Part shown: piece after piece, positions 40,412-53,075 of the stretch
Position numbering within the stretch: position 1 is the first letter of the stretch
How the letters are laid out: every line of letters begins with the position of its first letter
NCBI GenBank assembly: GCA_003342895.1
Contig: PTFA01000313.1
Span: forward strand, 976,901-1,040,900
Direction: 5' to 3'
Length of the DNA stretch: 64,000 nucleotides
Source: Casuarius casuarius
Lineage: Eukaryota; Chordata; Aves; Casuariiformes; Casuariidae
Program-made: the position numbers and the translations under genes
Notes under the pieces: model-generated
Databases searched by the model: none
The model's input: the letters and a program-made list of their open reading frames with translations, nothing else
What the model was told of the DNA's origin: nothing

Positions 40412-40436
40412 TTTTTTTTTTTTTTTTTTTTTTTTT
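40412..40436. repeat. Poly-T run of 25 bases
   Basis: A run of 25 T residues is preceded by shorter T blocks interrupted by C. On the minus strand it would be a poly-A tail, but the adjacent sequence beyond 40,436 shows no AATAAA in the right place and no recognisable gene. It is probably simple sequence. Confidence 0.7.
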
Positions 40437-43400
40437 GGAGACAAAGGCCTTTTTTCAAGGATTTGGATGACCATTTCTAGTCATTATGTGGCTTTCAATC
40501 CCTAAGTTATATTCAGATGTCTTCAGAAATGCAGCTTCAGGCCTACTTAAAGTTTTGGAGTCTTATTTGGAATTTTAGTAAATAGCCCTAATGCTATCTC
40601 TTCTTCAGCATATTCACAGTATGTTTTTTCTTGTCCAAACATGGATATGAAAAATCCATTAAAGATTTATCTACATGTAATGCACAGATGCAGATCGTGC
40701 AGATTAACTAGCTACTATCCCGTGGAGGAATGCTTGAGCTTCAAACTTGCATTTCTGCATTTGGACTTCAGCCTATTGCAATTGCTTGTGTGATCATGCA
40801 ATTACTTGTATAATTTGTACCCTAGCATATCAGCCTTTTGTGCTCCTCAATCTGCCCAAATCATATCAGTTGTTTACTAAATTTCACAGGGAACCTAGAT
40901 TATGAAGAATGGTAGTTTTAAGAGATTTTGGAATGAAAGAGAGCAACATTGTTTTATTGAAGTTCATGCTAAACAGTGCTTACTGGATGAAGTTGGCCTA
41001 TGCGAGCTTCATTGATTGCCAGTACATACTGAGCAAATCATAACTTGGAGAATAGGAATAGCTGAAGTTTGTATGCAGAATAAGTTACTTTAGCTTATGT
41101 TACTCCATCAAAGTTCACTAAGTAAAATGAAACACTGCAGCTGAGTTTCTCCTCTAGTTTTAATGCAAAGTTCAGATCTGCAATGTTTAACTCTGCTTAA
41201 ATATAGAGGTCTGATATGAATCCATAACAGTGCCATCCCACATGCACTCCAACTAGAGACTGACAGTTCAGCCTCTAGGGAAGTAAAACTTAGGGAGTCC
41301 TCTGTAGTCTGAGATAACAGACCTTGACACTCAGGTTAGGTAAGTGGTGGTCTGAGGGAATGCAGGGAGGAGACTGGAATGAAGTTAGGAAAAGGTTGGG
41401 AGGGGAAACTGCAGACAGAATCTGATAGGCAAGCATCTAATTTAAGAAAGGACTGGACAGGTCCAGTAAAAAATCTGCTGGGGGGCAGTAGAAACTATAT
41501 AGACTGAACGTACACTTACAAAAGGTATAGTTTTGTTACATGAATCTACTTTTATCTTGATGTTTCTGCTTTGGGGGAATGAAGGCATATTTAACTTCTT
41601 TGTATCAGTAGGAGTGAAATGTAGTATGGGGGAAATGAAGGGGGGCTTGACTCATGTAAGGAAAAAATACTGTGCTAGAGAGAAACTTGTATTAAAAATA
41701 TTTTTTTCTTTTCCATTGATGAAATATTGACTGGGAAAGGAAAGTTGCTTGAACAAGTATGATGCCTTGCTTGAACAGGGTACATGCCCTTCAGTGGAAA
41801 GACAATTCATAAATGTCTAAAACGATGTCAGAAAGATGCACGGCACTTTCATGTAGGTCAAGAAGCCAAATGAAATTTGGGTCTGATGGGATGGTATTTC
41901 AAACCTGTGCTTTTCAGCTTCCAAGATAGGTGCACTTCTTGAACAAATATATTTGGAAAAAAACAAGCCAAGAGTCACTTGGGACAGTTCTGTATTTAGG
42001 TCACTGTCAAAGAGGACGTTCTTTCTGCCTACACATGATTCTAGGAACAGATTAGATGTTGTTTCATAGAATATGTTGCTGTCAGAATCACCACCCTTTG
42101 TGCTACAGTGCCAGAAGTGTTAACTGACTGCAAGTATGATACCTCCCAGGATGGAGTGCTAACTCCTATTACATGTACCTCAGGGAGAGTTGTTACAGAG
42201 TCTTACAGACATGACCACCTGCTGGAAGTCTCTTTGGTACACTGGAAGTGTCACCTACTTTCAGTCAAGTCTATCTTTGATAAGGATAAACAAAATACAT
42301 GGCATGAACAGTAAGGTACTGTCAGACTAACACTATGACTGCAGTACATTAGCTTTTGCATTTCTCAGTGTAATTTCTATTCAGACAATGGATTTGTTTC
42401 CCCAAGGAAATCATATAGCCAAAATGTCTTTCATGGATCTTTGCACAGAAGTTGAAGTCGTATTATATGCAACTGTGTCAGTTGTTTTCACAGCAATTAT
42501 TTCAAACAGAAAACATTTGGAGAGCCTGCTAAAATACAACTTTTAATCCTTTGGGATATAATTTGTTTAGAAACAAAACATTCCCTTGAAGATAAATAGC
42601 AAGAGGCATTGATTTTACTAACCGGAAAAACACTTCCAAATTAAATGAAAATGATTTCCTAAAACCACTGTAACGGTTCTACCAATTAAAAGTATGTCCT
42701 GATTGGAAAGTTTGGTGCTGAAGAATTACAGTTTCAGTACTCTGAAAACTTATTAAATTAACTTTTAATTAAGCTGTTTTCTATCAAACTACTTTTTATC
42801 AAAGACAAATGCAACATTACTTCAAAGAGTTCATGCTGAACACGAAAATCATTACATTTAAATAAAACTGTGCCATATGCTTTGGCAGAGCTGGAATGCT
42901 GTCAGACATGGGGGCCTTCTGCTTGCAGCTTCAGAATTGGAAGTCCTGTACGTCCTGAATTCCAGGACATTCCTAGGTGGCAGTGCAAAGACCAATGCAG
43001 AAATGGACACTGAACACTTTGCTGGATTCAGAGGCAGTAGGATTTCAGTCTGGGATTACAAAATTCAAAACACTTTACTTCAAAAACAGGGCAATGTACC
43101 TTAGAATCACTTCAAACATGAACAGAATGTGGTGGGATGGTTTCCAAGTGAGGGAAATTCTATGTAAAGAAAGAAATAATTGCATACCATGAAAAACATA
43201 CAAAAATATGACTCATGGACATTCAGCAACCATGGTTAAAGCTGCATGTTAGAGATTTCATTCTGTTTCTGCTCAAGAGGCTGGTAGAAATTGTTGCTTG
43301 GCTCAGATTGCTAAACTGTCTTTCTACACAGATATGGTATACATACATAGACAAAAACAAAGCACAGTCAAATATATATATGTAACAGATTGCATAGGCA

Positions 43401-46400
43401 TGTTAGCTCTGTGCAAGGGTCATGCAAGAGTTGTTTTCACCTCTTTCAGAATATTGAAATATGAGTTAGTTTAAAAAACAACAAAACCTCCTTTTCCTGG
43501 TTTTATTGAAAAGATACTACTTAATAATTTACTGTGTCTATACTTAACAATAAAATATTTTTTATCAGAATAGCAATAGGAAAAGCACTACCAAACCAGT
43601 TATGTTTACCTATTGAATACAGACTTACAGAAAACATGAAACTACTTTAAAGAATGTTATAGACCAAACGATGCAGAGCTAGATATAGGAATCTCAGGTG
43701 GGGTTGCTATCATGGATGAATGCAGATCATCGTAAGAAAGACTAGAGGAAGAAATATTTAATCCTAGTTATGTTCAAACATAACTTAGCTGTTTATACGT
43801 ACAATGCAACCAAACAAATATAATTCATGGACATTATTATTTTGACTAAATTGGTTGTATAATTTAGCTAGGCAGTAAATTGTTATGGGATAGTTAAAAT
43901 AGAATGGATCAGACTAATAACAACATTACTAATCATATTTCTTCATCTGTCAGTTGTGCTGTTAGGGTTTCCAGGAAGGAAAAGGTGGTTTAATCATTCT
44001 TAAAAGAGCAACTGTAAGCCACTGCCTGAAAACATTATTTGTAATCAAATGAAGTAGTTAGGAAAGAGAAGATTGTCCAAAATGTATTCTTCCTGCAAAG
44101 CATAAATCAAATGGAATCAAAGAGCACCTTATTTTTACATTTTTAAGCTCATTTAATTCCTTTCTGTATTACTGGAAAGCTGAGCTAATGCACCGAAAAG
44201 ATCTCTGTTGCCATAGCTAGGCTTTTTGGCTTTGTTCATTTTACTTGTCTCATATTCTTTCTCTCAGTCCTCCCCTGCTTCTTTCCCCTCACTCTTCCCC
44301 CTCCTCCCTGCCTGAGTGTCTTGGTGAGTCAATTACAGGCTTTGTGTGCAGTGATTCTCAAATTTTTGTAAAATTTGTATTAGCTTCTCATACTTCTCTG
44401 GCTCTGAGATATGTTCAGTTCTAATGTCTCTAGTTCCCCCCCCCCCCCCTTCTCAAGTGTATGAATTTTAGTGTATGCTCAGAAATATCTTTCAACCTGA
44501 AACTCATACAGTGAGGTTGGGCTTATAATGTCTGTTGACTCGAAACCTTTAACTCCATCTTCCCTCACACTGTGCCTTAGCTCTCATGCTATTCTTTGCA
44601 TTGTGTGGTAAAAGTTCAAATACTTAGTAGTTATTCTTCATCTAGCCCTGCTTAAGTAAGGTATCAGCCTTATACTGTGACTATTGTAGTCTCAGCCTAG
44701 TTGGAACCTTTAAACATCTAAAAGTAGATGCAGTGACTATATAAGGTCTTTATACTTTATAACCTCCCAATTAGAGTTTAAAAAAAAAGGGGGGAGGAGG
44801 GGTCAGAGGTATACGTAGCATCCTTTTTATTTGTAAAAATTTCCAGTAACTCCTGAATGGCCAGCTCTTGCTAATGAAGGCTAAGATAGGCCTAATTTTA
44901 ATGGTTTAATAAGGAGATCCCCAGAGCTTAATTTTGCATGAGTGTGTGCTACAACTCTTAAGCTTATTGTTATTTCACATCCTTATAACATACTGGCTGA
45001 AGAGCGTAGAGCTGTATTTTAATTGTTTTAATTTAAAGGTTTGGGTTAAAAAAAAAAGAAAAAAGAGTCACATAACTCTAAACCTGTCTTCTCAAAATGG
45101 GATATAATTGTGTTGATGATCATGCACAGGTAATATGCAGTTCTCCAGGGAGTAATCCATCTTCAAAAACAGAAGGGAGCAGAAGCAGTGTATTAATTTA
45201 CATTTAGATTTCAGTAGTGACTAGGTTGTTTTAGAAATTGGTCCTATAATATTATGGATTGTAGTAATTAAACATTCCAACCTGAATCTCTTATAGTGCT
45301 ATCAATTTCCTCCTTTGAAGTTGCTTTCCAATTTTTCTATAGCAGAAATGGTAAAACTGGAGTGAATTATTTTGAGGAAACCTACAATGATTTCTTCATC
45401 CTGAACATTGTTTTAAACAAAACTTCTTTTTTTTGTGTAACTTTCAGAGCTTAAAGTTTTTGGAGTGCATGATTTCCTCCAGTGAAAAAATTCATTTACA
45501 ATATAGAGAAGTAAGGTGTGAGAAGATGCAGAAGCAGGTGTTGTGAATAGCAGTGTTTCACTTTGGCAAGTCATATGGTAGATCTGTGATTGAAATAGGA
45601 TGCCAAGTGAGGCCCTTCAAAATAAAAGTGATAACAGTCCTCAAAACTCAAATAACTTTAAGATAGAGTTCTGCCAAGTCACGATTTTATATTATATATT
45701 ATATTTATATTTTATTTTATACAGCTTTGCATTTGCAGGTCTCAGCTGGAGTCTTCAGAGACAGAAGTGCCAGCAAGAACAGATTCAAAACAATTTTCCT
45801 AGTATTTCTGAACTGCTTGGAATTTGGAAGAACTGTAAATCTTATAAGAATGAATGGTCCCCGGAGGTATGGTCAGTTCAGATGAGCTTTGAATAAGCGT
45901 CAAGCATTTTGCTGCTCACTGCTTATCTTTGGTTTCAAGCTCTGAAATTTTTATGCTTATCTGTGACAGCAAAAAGGGAAAGGAGGCAAGGTGCTATCAT
46001 GGTCAAAAAGTCACACAACCATCAAAAATAAAGAGGTTTCTCAGTGCTCTTAGATGTTTCTTGGTACCTGCACTCTGGAACTAACAACTCACAGTAGAGA
46101 GAAGTTTGGTTTGTGTTACTTTAATAAAAACTACAGAAAAATATAATTTCTTATATACATAAATCTTAGTGAGAGGAAAAGGTAAGATTTTAATTATCTA
46201 GAAGTAGAGTCCACTCTGTTTTCTCTCTGGTTTTTGGTTTCTTCTTGTTTTCAAGATGGTAAAACATATTCATTAATAGTGTCTGAATATAAAGCAATTG
46301 TTTTGAAGTGATCCTGATCTGAGCTTTCTTCCTGACAGCTCTGCTCTAACATTCTGTAGTTAGGCAATCTGGCTCTGAGTAGACATTTTCTCAGAAGCAA

Positions 46401-48269
46401 GTGGTATAATATTTAGTTCTCAAGTAAGCTGCAGTGATGATATTCTCATGATGCTTCCTTCTTATATAGGCTAAACTCTTAAACCAAGTTATGATCCATC
46501 TCCTTTTTCTTCGGCCTGTCTCTCAACTGCAGATGATGTTAAAAAATTCCACTGTCTACAGTTATAGAAATCCTATATCACAATCTGTTTGGAATTACTC
46601 ATCAGCTTAAAAAAACAACATAAACAGTTCAATAAAGTTCAGGTAAAATTCAGAAGGACGGTTGTTTGCTTCAACAAAATGTTTCCTCAATGACATACCA
46701 GCTGTTTGACCTCAGGCTGTTTATTTGTACTGCTGCTTTTCCATGAGTCTGCTTACTGATGAAACTGTTTTCTCCACAAGGGTTTGACTGATGATAATTT
46801 TGACTCAAACTGATCAATAATTTGTAGACTTATCTCTAGGGTTTACTAGTCTAGAGTCATTTTAGACCTTACTTCCGGGGCTTTGTCATATGTATGCTGT
46901 AGAATCACAATTATAAATGGATAACTAAGGATATTACTCTAGAGATAAGTTTCTCAAACAGTTCTGTACTTAAAGATCATTGGCAATTATATTAAAGCAA
47001 ATCCTTCTGTTTTATGAAGTCCTCCTACGTATTTCTGTTGTCAGATTTTACTACATAGTGAACATACAGTACATGTTCCTTTCTTTCATGTTATAGGGCT
47101 GCAGTAGTTCTAATTTCTATATCAATTTTGTTTCTTTCTTTTTAGGTAGAACTGTTGGTACAGCTCTGGAGCTGTACTCTTCCACACCTTGCCTCATCTT
47201 TTATATATTTGCTTGAACTCTTATGAAATTCAGGTCAACAATCAGACTATGGAGTCATGAAGGTAGTAAATCCCTGTCAGCCAAAACTTCTAATCATCAC
47301 TCATTCTGGAGAATATGGCCCTATCTCTGGTTGTCTTAGATCTTATAATTTCTATAATTTTTTTTTCTAGTACTGTACACTTTTAATATTTTAAGGGCTT
47401 AGGTCAATTTTCTTCTGAGACGGTGGTGAAACAAGGATCCAAGGGACATTTTAATAATAACGCACAAACCTTAAGTCTTTTGAGGTTCTTAAAGGCAAAT
47501 TTACTCTAATTTTCCAGACATTTCAAAATATATTTTATACTATTATTTTTTCATTCTGTAGAGATTAATTAGATATATTTCACTAACTCTAAATACAATC
47601 TATTTGTCCTGAAAAGCAGACAGAAATATGTAATATATATAAATATATAAATGAAGAAAGCAGCTGTAACAACTGTTATACTGAATATGATTAAGTTTAG
47701 TTTCCTTTGTATCAATAAGCATACTACAAAAAATCCCCTTTTTTGTTTGTGCTTGCTGTGGGAGAATAATTTAAATCTCTATCATAAAAACAAACTGCAG
47801 TAATATCATAGCTATTATTACTTACAGTATCAGAGTATAGTGAAGAGTCAGTGTTATGAACTGCAGTAACTAGCATTAATCCATTCCTCCCTTTAGCCCT
47901 GTAAACAAGGAAGAAAACAAAATGTTTAGATGTTAATTTAAAATAACATAGGAACTTTTGGAAGTTGAATTCCTTCATCTGTAGAGATAAACATTTATCA
48001 AAGTTCTATAAACTTTTTATTCTCCATATTGTTATTTATACCTTATTATCATGTTAGTCTTCCATCTTTTTTTGAATAAAATAAACAGATTGAAATGCTT
48101 AGTCTGACAAGTTTTCAAAGCTTTCAGTGATATTTGTGGTTTCGCCCTTCCCATTTTCCCAATATTTTCTTCATTCTGGACAGTGGACACTATTCCAATG
48201 GCAATAATATTTTAAATAAAGAAATAAAATAATGATTTTATTCTCTGAATATGCAGAAAAAGTTTACAT
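40437..48269. other. AT-rich non-coding DNA, no gene recognised
   Basis: No exon, RNA gene or mobile-element protein is visible. A run of 14 C residues sits at 44,436-44,449, and AT-only low-complexity stretches occur near 45,688-45,722 and 47,630-47,652. Frames are under 100 codons; the longest (45,600-45,896, 98 codons) overlaps the low-complexity AT stretch. CTGCTGGGGGGCAG at 41,475-41,488 loosely resembles a CTCF core, which is too weak to annotate. Confidence 0.5.
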
Positions 48270-48620
48270 TTAGCACTTTTCACTGCATTGGAATGTTTTG
48301 AACTCAGGCTCAGCTGAATAACCCTCATGATTCCCAGGGTTTTTTCTGGTGTTACTTCTTCCCGGTACAGTCTCCTGTCCTTTAAGAACACAAGCCTATT
48401 TTGTTCATATGTACTAGACTTTACATTTAGCCATGATGAAAGATATACACTTTTTTGTTTGTGCCCAGTTTACCAAATAAATAAGATTGCTTTTTGTTAT
48501 GATCCTTTCAGTACATTATTTATCACTGTCTCAGTCTTTATGTATCTGCAAACATGATCAGTAACTACCTTATTTCCTTCCAGTGAGAAAAACTGATTTG
48601 TTAGGTCACTGGTCAGAATA
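48270..48620 (+). mobile_element. Probable relic of an ancient CR1/L3-type LINE
   Basis: Phrases here match, from memory, a non-coding part of old CR1/L3-type LINEs shared by amniotes: CCCAGTTTACCAAAT, TTATTTATCACTGTCTCAGT and ATCTGCAAACATGATCAGTA, in the expected order and spacing. The similarity is to text I recall, not to a computed alignment. No reading frame survives; the frame at 48,327-48,557 is not a LINE protein. Age and decay make the boundaries approximate. Confidence 0.4.
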
Positions 48621-49794
48621 TTAGTTTGACTATCATCAAGATCTTAGCTTCAGGGACCTTGTCAAGGGACACATCTAATTAAAAGTAGTATTAAAGTCTT
48701 CAGGAACCTTAAGGGAATCCTGATGTCCTAAAGCAAAAGTTTTGCTTGAAGTATTTTTTTTCTTTTTTAATTTGGTTTTCTACAGATTTTCAAATACCGT
48801 GATAAAACACTGCTGTTTACTTATATGATAATGTTATTGATAAGGAGTGTCATTGAGAAAAGTCTTCTAGCATAACATGAAAGAGGACTGTCAAAGCCTG
48901 TGCAGCTACTCACTATTGCAAGTTTATTTCATGACTGGATCCCCTCAAATTTAAATGATTTATATCCAGTGTTTTTTTTTTTTTCTCTACATGGTTCTCG
49001 CAGGTGAAATTTGTAGCCACTGGGTGCCATAAGTTGCTTATTCCTCTCTACAAAGTTAGCAAAAGTAGTCCAGACTTAGTGGAACACTTTAAATTAACAG
49101 CCTTTGAAAAAAGGGGCTAACAAATCACATGCAGACTTAATAAATTGCAGTCTTAATAATGGACATAACACTAGTTATAAAATATTTTGCAAATTCAGTG
49201 TTTGTGACTCCTACGTTAAATTACAATAAAATATTAAACAGAATTGTATATTTATTTGAATTACATTTTCTCATTATTTAATACCTATTGAACTGATTTC
49301 ATCTTATTCCCAATGTTTCATGAAAATGTGATTATAAACACTGCATATTTATAACTTAGTACTTAAATATAATTAAGCTTGAGAAAAACCTCTTCTACAT
49401 AGCAAGAAAGGAATATTAGCAAGAGGTAGGAGGAATATAAAGTATTAGGCAGATGGCTACATACTAAGATCTAAAGGATCATTATCACTAGTCAGGCTGA
49501 CCTATATAATTTACATGACAAAATTTCATCTTAACCCTATTATTTGTTTGGTTAGAGAATTTAAGTTAGACACACAGTCTTCACTGAAAAAGTTCAAATG
49601 GTGAAAGCCTACTACAGCTGTGGTGCCAGTAGTTATTTTACCTGTGACGGGGTAAGGTCATTGTTTGGGGTTGGTTTGTTTGTTTTTTAAGTGCCTTTTT
49701 TTGTGAATTCAGATAGCTTCACCTATTAGCAGTTTAAACTCGTTAAGCTCTTTTTTGGTAGATTAAATAAACTTTACTGAAACTTTACTTTTAC
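48621..49794. other. AT-rich non-coding DNA upstream of the CR1
   Basis: No gene or repeat family is recognised. A T run lies at about 48,970-48,984. The change to GC-richer sequence near 49,795 marks the approximate 5' edge of the CR1. Confidence 0.5.
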
Positions 49795-50566
49795 TACAGC
49801 TCCAGGAGTCCCAACCCCCCACAGCAGTGGAGTTGCTGGAGGGCTCTATGCCATGTGAAACTGTACATCTTAACACTGTAGAAGAAGGCTGGAAACTGGT
49901 CACTTCTCATAGGAGCAGAAAGGCTCTTACTCCTCCTGAAGACTTCCATTGAGGAACAGGTTTAGTGCCCTGCAGGCTGAGGAGGAGCTGGGCGTGGCTT
50001 CAAGGGAAGCAACTGGGCCGGCCAACAGACCCTGTGCCTTGCGGGAACACCCGGAAGAAGCGGCAAGTGATTGCTGTGGGTGAATCCCTGCTGCTGGGGA
50101 CAGAGGCACCCATCTGCCGACCTGACCATTTGTCTAGAGAGGTTTGTTGTCTACCAGGGGCTTGAATATGAGATGTCATGGAAAGACTGCCAAGGCTTGT
50201 CTATGCATCGGACTGTTACCTCTGTTGCTCTTCCATGTGGGCACTAATGATACCAAGGGCAAAGTGGAAAGCATCAAACAGGATTTCAGAGCTCTGGGGA
50301 TGGTGGTCAAGGGTCTGGGAGCCCAGGTCTTTTTTTCCTCCGTCCTGCCAGTGAGGAGGAAGGATGGGAGGAGGAGTAGATGGATTTTCCAAGTTAACAA
50401 CTGGCTGCGCCACTGGTGTTGGCAACAGGATTTTGGTTTCTAAGACCATGGGACCCTGTTTGAAGATGAGCAACTGATAGGGGGAGATGGGATCCACCTC
50501 ACTAAGTAGGGCATGCATGTCTTTGCCAACAGGTTGGCCAGCCTGGTAAGGAGAGCTTTAAACTAG
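49795..50566 (+). pseudogene. CR1 ORF1 relic with SGNH/GDSL-type esterase domain
   Basis: ORF1 of CR1-like elements encodes an RNA-binding or chaperone-type protein with an esterase of the SGNH/GDSL superfamily. The first visible part (EGWKLV to about 49,940) lies upstream of the domain. Block I appears as GESL at 50,079-50,090 (Ser codon at 50,085), where the family has GDSL. Block III, GTND, is at 50,240-50,251. Block V, DGIHLTK, is at 50,486-50,506 with Asp at 50,486 and His at 50,495. The frame changes at about 50,216. Stops interrupt it at 49,950, 50,163, 50,441 and 50,507. The natural end, RALN then TAG, is at 50,564. The start is lost to 5' truncation, and no promoter is visible. Confidence 0.88.
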
Positions 50567-50571
50567 GAAAA

Positions 50572-51362
50572 ATGGGGGAAGAAGAGACTTACAGAGACAA
50601 GGTAGTCAGCAAAATGTGGCTCAGGTCGGGATGCCTCCAGCGAGTGCATGCAGCTGGGGAAGTGCGTATGGGACATGACTATGAAAGATCCTCTTGCATC
50701 CCTCCTGGGAAACCTGCATGCTGCATTACCTCTCTGAAATGCCTGTACACTAATGCACGCAGCATGGGGAATAAACAGGAAGAATTAGAGATCTGTGTGC
50801 GGTTGCAGGGCCATGATCTCATTGCAATTACAGAGACATGGTGGGATAGCTCGCATGACTGGAATGCTGTCATGGGTGGCTATGTGCTTTTTAGGAAAGA
50901 CAGGCCAGGAAGGTGAGGTGGTGGAGTTGCTCTCTATGTGAGAGAGCAACTGGAATATATCAAGCTCTGCCTAGGGGTGGACGAACAGTGAGTTGAGAGT
51001 TTATAGGGAAGGATTAAAGGGCAGGCTAACATGGGTGACACTGTTGTGGGTGTTTATTACAGGCCACCTGATCCAGAAGAGGAAGTTGATGAGGCCTTCT
51101 ACAGACAGCTGGAGGTAGCCTCACAATCACAGGCCCTGGTTCTTATGGGGGACTTCCACCACCCTGATATCTGCTGGAAAGACAACACAGCTAGGCACAA
51201 ACAGTCCAGGAGGTTTCTGCAGAGCATTGATGATAACTTTTTGACACCGGTGGTGGAGGAGCCAATGAGGAGAGGTGTGCTGCTGGACCTTGTACTAACA
51301 AACAAAGAAGGACTGGTTGGGGATGTGAAGGTTGGGGGCAGCCTTGTCTGCAGGGACATGAG
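50572..51362 (+). pseudogene. CR1 ORF2, APE-like endonuclease domain, broken
   Basis: This is the N-terminal part of ORF2, which nicks the target DNA to prime reverse transcription. It begins a few bases after the ORF1 stop. Visible motifs are TNARSM (Asn of the active site), ITETWW (catalytic Glu), GGGVALYVRE, VYYRPP, and GDFHHPDICW at 51,148-51,177. The family motif is GDFN; here the Asn codon reads CAC, for His, at 51,157. Stops sit at 50,914, 50,989 and 51,004. Near 51,355 one base is missing relative to the expected Asp-His pair, which breaks the last catalytic motif and shifts the frame. The domain is inactive by several independent lesions. Confidence 0.9.
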
Positions 51363-52068
51363 ATGGTGGAGTTCAAGATCCTACAAGGAGGAAGCAGGGC
51401 AATAAGTAGGAACGCAACCCTGGACCTCAGGAGAGCAAACTTTGGCCTCTTCAGGGACCGACTTGGAGGAAGCCCATTGGTTAGGGCCCTAGAAGGAAGG
51501 GGGTTGCAAGAGAGCTGGTTAATATTCAAGCATCACTTTCTCCAAGCTCAAGATCAGTGCATCCCTATGAGTAAGAAGTCAAGCAAAGGGGGCAGGAGAC
51601 CTGCATGAATGAGCAAGGAGCTCTTGGCAAAACTCAAAAAGAAGGAAGTACACAGAACGTGGAAAAAGGGACAGGCCACTCAGGAGGAATATAGGAACAT
51701 TGTCAGAGTATGCAGGGATGCGACGAGGAATGCTAAAGCCCATTTGGAATTAAATCTGGCAAAGGATGTCAAGGACAACAAGAAGGGCTTCTTCAAATGC
51801 ATCAGTAGCAAAAGGAAGACTAGGGAAAATGTGGCCCGCTACTGAATGGGGTGGATGCCCTCGTGACAAAGGATACAGAGAAGGCAGAGTTACTGAATGC
51901 CTTCCTTGCTTCAGTCTTTACTGCTAAGGCCAGCCCTCAGGAATCCCAGACCCTGGAGACAAGAGAGAGAGTCTGGAGAAAGGAAGAGTTTCCTTTGGTC
52001 AAGGAGGATCGGGTTAGAGTTCATTTAGGCAAACTTGACACCCACAAATCCATGGGCCCCGAAGGGAT
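51363..52068 (+). pseudogene. CR1 ORF2 linker between endonuclease and reverse transcriptase
   Basis: The frame resumes with MVEFKIL and continues through a basic linker (RRANFGLFRDRL, KKSSKGGRRPA) typical of CR1 ORF2. A TGA at 51,606 interrupts it. Near 51,847 the frame changes, and the text goes on as VTKDTEKAELLNAF and SVFTAK, then reaches the [13 protein letters not shown] start of the reverse transcriptase. A further shift at about 52,067 leads into the next segment. No catalytic function is expected of this part; it connects the two enzymatic domains. Confidence 0.88.
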
Positions 52069-53075
52069 GCCCACGAGTGCTGAGGGAGCTGGCAGATGTT
52101 ATTGCTAGGCCACTCTCCATCATCTTTAAGAGATCGTGGAGAACAGGAGAGGTGCCTGAGGACTGAAAGAAAGCCAATGTCACTCCAGTCTTCAAAAAGG
52201 GCAAGAAGGAGGACCCAGGACACTATAGGCCAGTCAGCCTCACCTCCATCCCTGGAAAGGTGATGGAACAGCTTGTCCTGGATGTCATTTCTAAGCATAT
52301 GGAGGAAAAGAAGGTGATTAGGATTAGTCAGCATGGATTCACCAAGGGGAAATCATGCTTAACCAATCTGATAGCCTTCTATGATGGAATGATTGGCTGG
52401 GTACTTGAAGGGAGAGCAGTGGATGTTGTCTACCTTGACTTCAGCAAGGCTTTCGACACTGTCTCCCATAACATCCTCATAGGTAAGCTCAGGAAGTGTG
52501 GATTAGATGAGTGAACAGTGAGGTGGATTGAGAACTGGCTGAATGGCAGAGCTCAGAGTGTTGTGATCAGTGGCACAGTCTAGTTGAAGGCCTGTAGCTA
52601 GCGGTGTCCCCCAGGGGTTAGTACTGGGTCTAGTCTTGTTCAGCTTATTCATCAGTGACCTGAATGAAGGGACAGAGTGCACCCTCAGCAAGTGTGCTGA
52701 TGACACAAAATTGGGAGGAGTGGCTGATACACCAGAGGGCTGTGCTGCCATTCAGAGAGACCTGGACAGGCTGGAGAGTTGGGTGGAGAGGAAGGTCATG
52801 AAGCTCAACGAAGGGAAGTGCAGGGTCCTGCACCTAGGGAGGAATAACCTCATGCACCAGTTGGGGGTTGACCTGCTGGAGAGCAGCTCTGCGGAGGAGG
52901 ACCTTGGAGTCCTGGTGGACAGCAAGTTGACCATGAGCCAGCAATGTGCCCTTGTGGCCAGGAAGGCCAATGGTATCCTGGGCTGCATTAGGAAGAGTGT
53001 TGCCAGCAGGTCAAGGGAGGTGATCTTTCCCCTCTACTCAGCCCTGGCAAGGCCACATCTGGAGTACTGCATGTA
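52069..53075 (+). pseudogene. CR1 ORF2, reverse transcriptase domain, broken
   Basis: This domain copies CR1 RNA at the nicked target site. Motifs in order are [44 protein letters not shown], then motif A in YLDFSKAFD with catalytic Asp at 52,437-52,439. [10 protein letters not shown] and LFSLFISDL follow, then motif C at 52,693-52,704, which reads Cys-Ala-Asp-Asp where the family has Phe-Ala-Asp-Asp. Both catalytic aspartates of motif C are kept. Stops at 52,164 and 52,512 stand where tryptophan is usual, and the frame shifts at about 52,585 between motifs A and C. The segment ends with [21 protein letters not shown] before another shift near 53,070. Confidence 0.92.

Noticed and set aside
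41475..41488. CTCF-like word CTGCTGGGGGGCAG
   Set aside because: It only partly fits the core motif, and one such hit is expected by chance.
51099..51529. Minus-strand frames of 86 and 112 codons inside the CR1
   Set aside because: They are antisense shadows of the ORF2 relic.
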